Below, piece by piece: positions 57,701-64,000 of a DNA stretch of 64,000 nt; within the stretch, counting starts at the first letter, position 1, and every line of letters begins with the position of its first letter. The notes under the pieces are model-generated. The model searched no databases and was not told the origin of the DNA. It was given only the letters and a program-made list of their open reading frames with translations. A program made the translations under genes and the position numbers. The stretch is from Hexactinellida sp. DTS-2022. Taxonomy: Eukaryota > Porifera > Hexactinellida. The DNA is taken from the NCBI GenBank assembly GCA_028753945.1, contig JAPNXP010000007.1, forward strand, positions 4,340,001-4,404,000. Reading direction: 5' to 3'.

Positions 57701-57821
57701 TACTCTGAAAAAAATGGCACAGACTTTGAACGAAAATAACTTGAGGTCTTCCATTGCTAGTGACTGTGGTGATATGTACAACAGTGGAGTTACCCCAGAT
57801 ATTCTTGAACATGAAGTATAG
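51788..57821 (+). CDS. Ankyrin-repeat TRP-type cation channel
   Basis: Six exons: 51788-52058, 52645-52812, 54853-55266, 55716-56707, 57181-57349, 57619-57821. Phases match at every junction and give 738 residues ending in TAG. Residues 36-215 are about five ankyrin repeats (WKTPLHIAAFEG, NTPLHLAAQNG, ATPLHLATINGA, RTALFCAAFEG, ETPLIIATKNG). Membrane segments lie near 346-370, 386-409, 453-467, 473-495, 515-537 and 593-614, with a pore-helix-like stretch at 562-577. After the last helix (ILINIFIAQVSDTY) comes a basic region and then a coiled coil (about 675-710). This is the TRP layout and most resembles TRPA/TRPV-like channels, but I cannot place the subfamily. Such channels pass Ca2+/Na+ at the plasma membrane in sensory or other signalling. 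Intron 2 uses GC-AG. The start is uncertain: TAG directly precedes the ATG, so 51788 is either the start codon or a splice acceptor of an upstream exon I cannot find. Confidence 0.85.
53723..54602. mobile_element. Palindromic miniature inside channel intron 2
   Basis: Arms of about 420 bp (53723-54145 and 54175-54602) are inverted copies around a ~30-bp centre. They include TCATCATATGATGACGTAAT and GTAACTTCCTATTCATTGAT, the latter close to the subterminal P motif. It accounts for over 40% of the intron. Confidence 0.8.
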
Positions 57822-58068
57822 AAATACATTTTGACATGTCAACTATTAGTATCATTTCTCCAGTGAATTCGCTTATAATAGTACGTATAATTGTCAACAG
57901 CTCTATTGAACTTATTATAATGCTATTCACCTCGCTAATTCTAATTTTGATACAATAGTCGCAGAGAGATCTCATAACCTCATATACAGCATAGGTCTAC
58001 TCAGTAAATAATTCAAATTATTTCTTATTGTGTCCCAGTGTTGTATTTATCAAGTTTAATATATTATA
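57822..58068. other. Channel gene 3' flank
   Basis: Non-coding AT-rich sequence after the stop codon; no AATAAA is seen close by, so the transcript end is not located. Confidence 0.4.
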
Positions 58069-58256
58069 CAGTCGAAATCGGGTTTTTTTGCCACGGGTTT
58101 TTTTGCCTCTCCGGGTTATTTTGCCTCCTTGCTTCTCCTTGTTTCTTCATGACCTCATAGCACTAAATAGTGTTAATTAAATACGGGTTTTTTGCGTATC
58201 GGGTTTCTTGCCTCTTTTTCCATGCATTGGGGGGCAAAAGAACCCGATTTCGACTG
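58069..58256. mobile_element. TA-target miniature (CAGTCGAAATCGGGTT ends)
   Basis: CAGTCGAAATCGGGTT and AACCCGATTTCGACTG with TA on both sides (58067-58068 and 58257-58258); internal GGGTTTTTTTGCC repeats. Fits a pogo/mariner-type miniature. Confidence 0.85.
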
Positions 58257-58499
58257 TAGACAACTTTAATGTGAATTTTGGTGGGCAAATAAATTGAATA
58301 ATAGTTTCATGAGCAGGAGCTATTTAACTGTTTCTCAGCTCATCTCCATTTAACAAATTAATTTTACAATTGGAAGCATAACTCTAATGTGTGTCCAGGA
58401 TCGAAAGTGAGAACTAAGTGAAGTAATGTAAGCGTATTGGTTTTTATTATTGTTTATTGTTGTCAGTTTTAACTTTTAAGCATGCTTTACATATTAAAT

Positions 58500-59415
58500 A
58501 ATACGAGCCCTTCGCCTTCGTTATATAACGAAGGTCACGATAATATAAAATATACTATATTATTAGATCTCGATAGTTGTGTGTTTGTTTGTGTGTTTGT
58601 TTGTCCGGATAGTGTTAATTAAAGTGATGGGGGAATAGAACCGCATTTATAATTGAGATAGAGACTAAGTTCCAAATGTTATAATAGTTAAACAAATGTT
58701 ATAATAGGTAAACAAATATGCTGATTTAGAATTTCGCATTTCTTAATTTCTAATATGAATATTTGTTGTTGTTTACACAAATAGGTAAACAAATTAATGA
58801 AAATTCAAAATCAACTAGAAGTTAGCTTTCAACGGATATTATAGCTAAACAAGTATGCTGAACACGATTTTCGCAATTAAAAATTTATAATATGAATATT
58901 TGTTGTTGTTTACACAAAATAAGTAAACAAATTAATGAAAAAATCAAAATCAACTTAGAAGTTAGCTTTCAACGGGTATTATAAGTAAACAAGTATGCTG
59001 AACACGAATTTCGCGTTTATAAATTTCTAATATGAATATTTGTTGTTGTTGTTTACACAAAAAATGGTAAACAAATTGATGAAAATTCAAAATCAACCTA
59101 CAAGTTAGCATTCAACGGGTATTATAGGTAAACAAGTATGCTGAACGCGAATTTGGAATTTACAAATTTATAATATGAATATTTGTTGTTGTTGTTTACA
59201 CAAAATAGGTAAACAAATAATGAAATTCAAAATCAACCTAGAAGTCAGCTTTCAACGGGTATTATAAGTAAACGGGAATTATAAATATATAACTATGACA
59301 AATATTACTAACTATGTAATCAATTGTTTAGCGAGGAGCAAGGCTGCGTAGCGGCCGAAAACTTGAGGTGCGTAGCACCGATCTGTCGCAAAGCGACCGA
59401 GACCGAAGGGCTTTT
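58500..59415 (+). mobile_element. Helitron-like family A relative with tandem units
   Basis: Begins near TATATTATTAGATCTCGATA with TTTGTTTGTGTGTTTGTTTG, and ends GGTGCGTAGCACC, GTCGCAAAGCGAC, GAGACCGAAGGGC as the other family A members do. An inverted fragment ACGAGCCCTTCGCCTTCG at 58503 precedes it. The interior is a tandem array (58710-59280). Confidence 0.55.
58710..59280 (+). repeat. Tandem ~140-bp units
   Basis: Four units with AAGTATGCTGAACACGAATT-type starts at about 58713, 58851, 58991 and 59133. Each has TTGTTGTTTACACAAAATAG followed by GTAAACAAATT, an inverted pair of GTAAACA motifs. The same unit, inverted, is at 63800-64000. Confidence 0.85.
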
Positions 59416-59419
59416 AGGA

Positions 59420-60702
59420 AATAATTTTCTAGCCATTACAAACATCACTCGAAACTATTTCCGATTTCGTTGGATACTGCTAATTCCCTAGAAATTTTTG
59501 GCACCAACAATTTACAATAGCTACAACTATTGGTATAGTATGGAATCATGCGTTTATCTAAGACTTATTTGGTCGTCACTTTATTATGGAGAGAAATTTT
59601 TACGGCACCCTAAAGTGTAGCTTTAATACATGACCGGTATAGTTCAATGATATGATATTATTTGAAGGAAGTAAAATTTTGTACTGACCCAAACAGGGGT
59701 TCATCCCAGAATTTCTGGGCTGGCCAGACACCCGGCATCTAAATTAAATCACAATGCAAGCACCTTGGAACCTCAAATAATGACTGCCGTTCACCAGATA
59801 AACCCTATTTTGATTTCTACTGACATGAACTATCTACTATTGTATTAGCTTTTCTACCAATGTTCTTAGCTTTACTCCTCAGAAGCTATAGAACTGTAGC
59901 ACATAACAATTACAGCTGCACGACCTGCCCACTACATACATAGAAACAAGCTAAATAGTCACGGCGTAAACCCATACTCAAAAAGTGGGGTATGTTTTCA
60001 GAAGAGAACTATGTAAAAAGTGAGACCGTAAGGGGTGCTTGCTCCCCCTAAAAATGATTCTTGGACCCTCAAATATCTATCTACGGCTATTCTTAGCAGC
60101 ATGGAACCAGAATTTTATTTATCTTCCTATCAATATATATATTCATACTAACCAGCCAAAAGTATTTGAACTCTAACGCAGACACAATATTCGCCTTGGA
60201 ACTTATTAATGGCTGTTTAAACTACTTTGAAGTGACTATGAATATCTTACTAAACTTATAAATTAAAAAATATTGTGATTTCAAGTCATTTTATCCAATA
60301 TCCATTAAGTGGCATAAGTGTTCCTGCCACGTTCCACTTGTGGCACAAGTGATAATGTGGCTGTAGCACCTAGAGTATTCGACAATAGGGAATTCAAATG
60401 TGAAATCAGTATTTGTATCCCTCTAATTGTTCATAATGATCAGAAATTCTATATTTAATTAAAACTCTTATATTGTTAATGAGGTAATTAAATACCTCCA
60501 TAAAAATCTAAATTAAAATTTTAATTTTTACATACCTATCGTTTTATGTAAACATCCATGTTGAAGCATCTACAAATGTTATTATGTTATTATATTATTA
60601 ATACAAATTATTGTTAATCAAATACTTTTGGCCGGGTAGTGTACGTGACTTAATACCTATAGACTAGTATGGACGTTATTATTTATTATATCTTAAGTAT
60701 AT
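59420..60702. other. Gene-free region
   Basis: No gene or clear repeat. Local features are CCACTTGTGGCACAAGTG (60347), a short inverted repeat, and AT-rich tracts. Confidence 0.45.
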
Positions 60703-61054
60703 TAAACTCTAGTTATAGCGAAGTACTTGGTACAGTGGATGCTGGTTATAAGCACATCGTCGGGAACTGCACTTTAAGGTGCTTTTAACCGGCATGTTCT
60801 TATAACCGACATAAATTATACAGGTATATGGCAACCGTTTTCCAACATGGTGTGCTTATATCCGATATGTTCTTATAACCGGTGTGCTTATATCCGACAT
60901 CTACTGTACCTGCAAAATCCTTCGTTATATCCGGATATTCGTTATAAGCGGATAATAATCAATGCATTTAGTGCTCTGTTGGAAATTTTCCATTTCGTTA
61001 TAAGCAGTTATTTTGTTATACTATCCGACTTGGTTATAACGGGAGTTTAATGTA
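60703..61054. mobile_element. pogo/Tigger-type miniature, interrupted
   Basis: Same family as 21105-21278: CTCTAGTTATAGCGAAGTAC at left, TTATAACGGGAGTTTAATG at right. It is split by a second TA-target miniature (60733-60906). Confidence 0.75.
60733..60906. mobile_element. pogo-type miniature nested in a pogo-type miniature
   Basis: CAGTGGATGCTGGTTATAAG and its partner CTTATATCCGACATCTACTG, flanked by TA (60731-60732 and 60907-60908). Removing it with one TA restores the text of the 21105 copy. Confidence 0.85.
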
Positions 61055-61189
61055 AATTTAAAGACAAAAATGTGGTGGGGGGAGAATTTACATGGCGTAC
61101 CCTCCCACTCCAAAAAGTGGCGAGGACCGGGAGAGACGCGTTCTTCCTCGTACTCCCAGGGTTACTCCCATCTATATAGTTCTATAACA

Positions 61190-61338
61190 GTGTAACGAAG
61201 TCAAAATTCGTTCGCGTGATCCAGAATCAGTATTAACCAATGCCGTTTGTAATGAAAAGGTTTTGAAGGGGATTGAAATAGTGTTTGTATTAACCGTAAT
61301 TTAATATTACCCGTGTTCGTACTAATGAGTTCTATTGT
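61190..61338. mobile_element. pogo-type miniature, second family, copy 2
   Basis: CAGTGTAACGAAGTCAAAAT to GTTCGTACTAATGAGTTCTA; matches 21569-21729 with ATTAACC blocks mirrored. Confidence 0.55.
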
Positions 61339-61339
61339 A

Positions 61340-62125
61340 TCTATTTATGGGAAAATTCTCGACATGACTTAACTTAATTGATATTTTCCCCGCATGCGAT
61401 TTACCTTGCAAACTCTAGATGACCATTGTACGCTATGCTATACTAATTATCATTTTAGGACACATACACATTATAAATGTGGAATCTAGCGCAAGCATCT
61501 CTAGATTGATTTGAATAATTGATCGTTAGCAAATTGTGAATGTATTGTTGCTAGCTATGCAAATTCTAAAACATGTAGGATTATCTCTATTGCGTCACCT
61601 CTCAACAGACATGTTAACCAGATTAACTAAACTGCTTGCAGGGTCATTTCATTGAATTTAAATAAACACAATTGTGCAACAATTGATACATCCCACACCT
61701 GCTTCACATCAAGGAGTTATGTTTCATAATTATTCAAAACAAACAAAATCTCCATTGATTAGTAGCCATCAATTTCTCATTATTAAATTAGATTATACGG
61801 TAGTATATTGCTAAACACTTTTTACTCTGTCAATGGATTTAGGGCTGCTCACAAATTATTTTTGTGTCCGCTTAAATATCCAATAGCTCTATTTTACTTG
61901 TATAGAGTGGTGGGTCAAAAGTAAATAGGTACATTAATTTAATGAAAACAAAGGTTATATTTCTTTACTCAAAAATTGGATACATACAGTACATAGGTTT
62001 TTGTGCAATTTTGAACAATAAATGGTTTCGTTAAGTTGAAGCACATATTATTGAGTGCATAGCCTATTTTAATGGTTACAACTTGATACATGTATAATGT
62101 ATATGGGGACCAAATTATTGAGGCC
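61340..62125. other. Gene-free region
   Basis: AT-rich, no recognisable gene or repeat. Confidence 0.45.
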
Positions 62126-62483
62126 CTGTCACGTCAAAATTGGTCCGAGTCAAAACTACGTAGTTCGGCCGGACTAATTTTGGCCGACAAAATTGGTCCG
62201 GCCGGACTAATTATAAATATTACTAGAATAAATAGTGGTACTACTACTACATTAATATATAGATATTGATTATCCTATGCAAGTTCGCACTAGTGGGATC
62301 TGTTGTAACAACTTTAATACGATCTAACAATAATAATATATATTCATGTGCAAGAGATCTAGGCCGGCCCTATTTTGGCTGGTAGGACCAGTTTTAGCCT
62401 GCTAAAATTGGTCCCGGGTCATTTTTCGGTGAACCATATTGATTCGTCGGATAGTTTTGGCCCGGACCAAATTTCCGTGACAG
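62126..62483. mobile_element. Miniature with CTGTCACG ends, copy 2
   Basis: CTGTCACGTCAAAATTGGTC and its partner CCGGACCAAATTTCCGTGACAG (cut here at base 20 by the limit on quoted sequence) mirror each other; shorter than 50934-51510 but with the same GGTCC/GGACC blocks. Confidence 0.7.
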
Positions 62484-62749
62484 TCCCACCACGCTCGGAT
62501 TGCTCTATTGGAGTCGACTCCCCAATCTCAAGTGAGGGGCGAGCGAGAATAACTTTTATTTGATTATCATTCAGGCGCGTAAATTTGTAAGGAATCTTTT
62601 ATTGAGAGATGCTAAATTGAGAAAAATTGAGAGATGGTCTCATAGACTTCATACAAATTGAATATCTTAGGCTCGTGTTTTAGCTTCGGAGAATTTTTTT
62701 CCGTCAAAAGAAAAGAACTAAATTCGCCCCAATATTTTTACAAATAGAG

Positions 62750-63190
62750 CCCCTGCACAGCTCTGCCCATCAACAGAGAACGGACATCTAACATTGACAG
62801 CGAAGAATTAGTGGACAGCTTTGTGAGTCTCTCGGATAGGTGAATGGAGTTGACTCATAAATTAGGTGTACAGATACTGTGACGTGTGGAGGCGGTACCA
62901 ACCGTTTAAGGTCACTCACTCCCAGGAGGTCTAGGTGCTGCTGGAGCGGTAAGAGATACGCGCGAGAGAGCAGGCCTAGGTGTGCGCCGACAGATGGAAG
63001 TTGTTCCCATCTGGACGTTGGTCGGGCACAACGGTCGCAGGTAAACGTACCAAGGGTAAAGGACTGGATCATCCTCCTGATGAGGTCTCTGGAAGGCCGA
63101 AACCCTGAGAGGTTGGTGACACCTCTTGGATCATTGGAGCTAACGTGATGGCAGCACGATCCAAAAAGGTCCCAAACCTTCCATGACATT
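62750..63190 (+). mobile_element. GC-rich non-coding element with hammerhead core
   Basis: About 440 bp that are much GC-richer than the flanks, with no plausible protein in either strand (the open frames are mirror artefacts of base composition). It holds a hammerhead-like core near its 3' end (63077-63114) and then GACACCTCTTGGATC. SINEs, retrozymes and Penelope terminal repeats are known to carry such ribozymes; which one this is cannot be decided here. A tRNA-like head was not found. Confidence 0.5.
63071..63120 (+). ncRNA. Hammerhead ribozyme-like core
   Basis: CTGATGA (63077-63083), stem II GGTCT/CTGGA/AGGCC (63084-63098; five pairs, one G-T), GAAA (63099-63102), CC, a six-base loop and GG (stem III of two pairs), then TT (63113-63114) where cleavage would fall. 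Partial stem I: ATCCTC before the core against GGTGA after it, with one mismatch. The layout (GAAA-CC-6-GG-TT) is identical to the copy at 43850-43803, although the stem II sequences differ. Confidence 0.65.
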
Positions 63191-63646
63191 TGGTGCATTG
63201 ACCTAAAATGTCATGTCTTAATTATAACCTTCTTAATTATGAATTTTTTCTTCCTTCAGGGTTATTAATTAATTATTATTATTAAGCGACTCTAAATCTA
63301 TTAGTTCCTAAATAGGAACTAGATTTAATGGGAGTATTTATCCTGCTACTTCCCCATGTGATTATATTTTCTCTTCAGAATAAAACTGGACATAATTAAT
63401 ATATATGAAACACTACATTTAGATACCTGTTTATAGAATCTCTTTATGATAATGAGAATTACCTCAACAAGTATATTATAATGTATAGTGGAAACTCTGT
63501 GTTCAGGAAACTCACGTCTATTGATAGTTATTATATTAATTGGGTGCTATCTTGCTATTTACTCGTAATATAAACAAGGCACTACAAGGCATGAAGATAG
63601 GAGCACTTATATGCCACGGCACTTACACCAATACCGGCAACACGAG
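63191..63646. other. Gene-free region
   Basis: AT-rich DNA without a recognisable gene; contains AGTTCCTAAATAGGAACT (63301), an 18-bp palindrome. Confidence 0.45.
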
Positions 63647-64000
63647 CCCTTCGGTCTCGGTCGCTTTACGACGGATCGGTGCTACGCACCTTAAGTTAAC
63701 GGCCGCTGTGCTGCTTACTTCTCACCCTTTCTGCCATATGGATAATGGTAGAAAGGGACGTTATATACATCCCTTAATAAAATTTCCATAGTTTTAACTT
63801 GTTTTTAATATTAGAATTTAATAAATGCGAAATCCGTGTTCAGCATTCTTGTTTACTTATAATACCCGTTGAAAGATAACTTCTAGCTTAATTTGGAATT
63901 TCATCAATTTGTTTACATTTTTTGTAAACAACAACAATAAATATTCATATTAGAAATTTATAAATGCGAAATTCGAAATCAGCACACTTGTTTACCTATT
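63647..64000 (-). mobile_element. Helitron-like family A relative, inverted, runs off the window
   Basis: Begins ACGAGCCCTTCGGTCTCGGT, GTCGCTTTACGAC, GGTGCTACGCACC, the reverse of the ends at 59345-59413, and continues into an inverted ~140-bp unit (63830-64000). Confidence 0.65.

Noticed and set aside
62788-63198. 136-codon minus-strand and 89-codon plus-strand frames in the GC-rich unit
   Set aside because: Both overlap the hammerhead-bearing repeat; few stops are expected at high GC, and neither protein resembles a family.
1-64000. tRNA, rRNA or bacterial operon features
   Set aside because: No cloverleaf-type box A/B pair, rRNA segment or ribosome-binding-site-led gene cluster was seen anywhere in the window.

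Overview
The window is AT-rich nuclear DNA of a eukaryote, most likely an invertebrate animal. The evidence is a spliced ankyrin-repeat channel gene of TRP type with GT-AG introns (and one GC-AG intron), a legumain-type protease gene, remains of a MATE transporter gene, and a very dense load of animal-type transposons: a THAP-domain P element, Mutator-like elements (MULEs) with FLYWCH, SWIM or RING domains, Ty3/gypsy, hAT and pogo-type miniatures, and Helitron-like elements. I cannot name the species. Nothing looks bacterial or viral.

Layout. 1-14.7 kb is one decayed Ty3/gypsy retrotransposon split into four pieces (RT; RNase H; integrase; integrase C-terminus) by a complete P-type element (615-5506, 8-bp target duplication), a Helitron-like copy that itself carries a further element, and a MULE whose ends are arrays of a ~24-bp repeat. 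14.98-16.03 kb is an intact single-exon legumain-like protease gene. 16-17.7 kb shows no gene. 17.7-26.3 kb holds three more, mutually different MULE transposase genes, all on the minus strand; the last (25.6-26.3 kb) is an abruptly GC-rich fragment. 26.3-39.9 kb is non-genic: tandem Helitron-like copies (28.9-31.2 kb), a hAT-type element containing a palindromic P-type miniature (31.6-34.3 kb), and other inverted-repeat elements. 40.1-42.45 kb is a frameshifted MATE transporter pseudogene cut by a hAT-type element. 42.5-51.7 kb is stacked miniature elements, some nested three or four deep, including one unit with a hammerhead-ribozyme core.

51.8-57.8 kb is the best gene in the window: six exons whose phases join perfectly to encode about 738 residues with about five ankyrin repeats, six membrane segments and a C-terminal coiled coil. 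Its second intron starts with GC. 57.8-64 kb is again repeats, including a Helitron-like element with tandem ~140-bp units and a GC-rich element with a second hammerhead-like core.

How the parts relate. The three host-type genes do not form a pathway. Most of the DNA is a layered record of transposition, and many layers can be ordered because target duplications and empty sites elsewhere in the window are visible. The observations I rate most worth following are the paired hammerhead-like motifs, the MULE with a RING finger and its internally deleted sister arm, the P element with its palindromic miniature relatives, and the recurrent GCGAAGC mini-hairpins.
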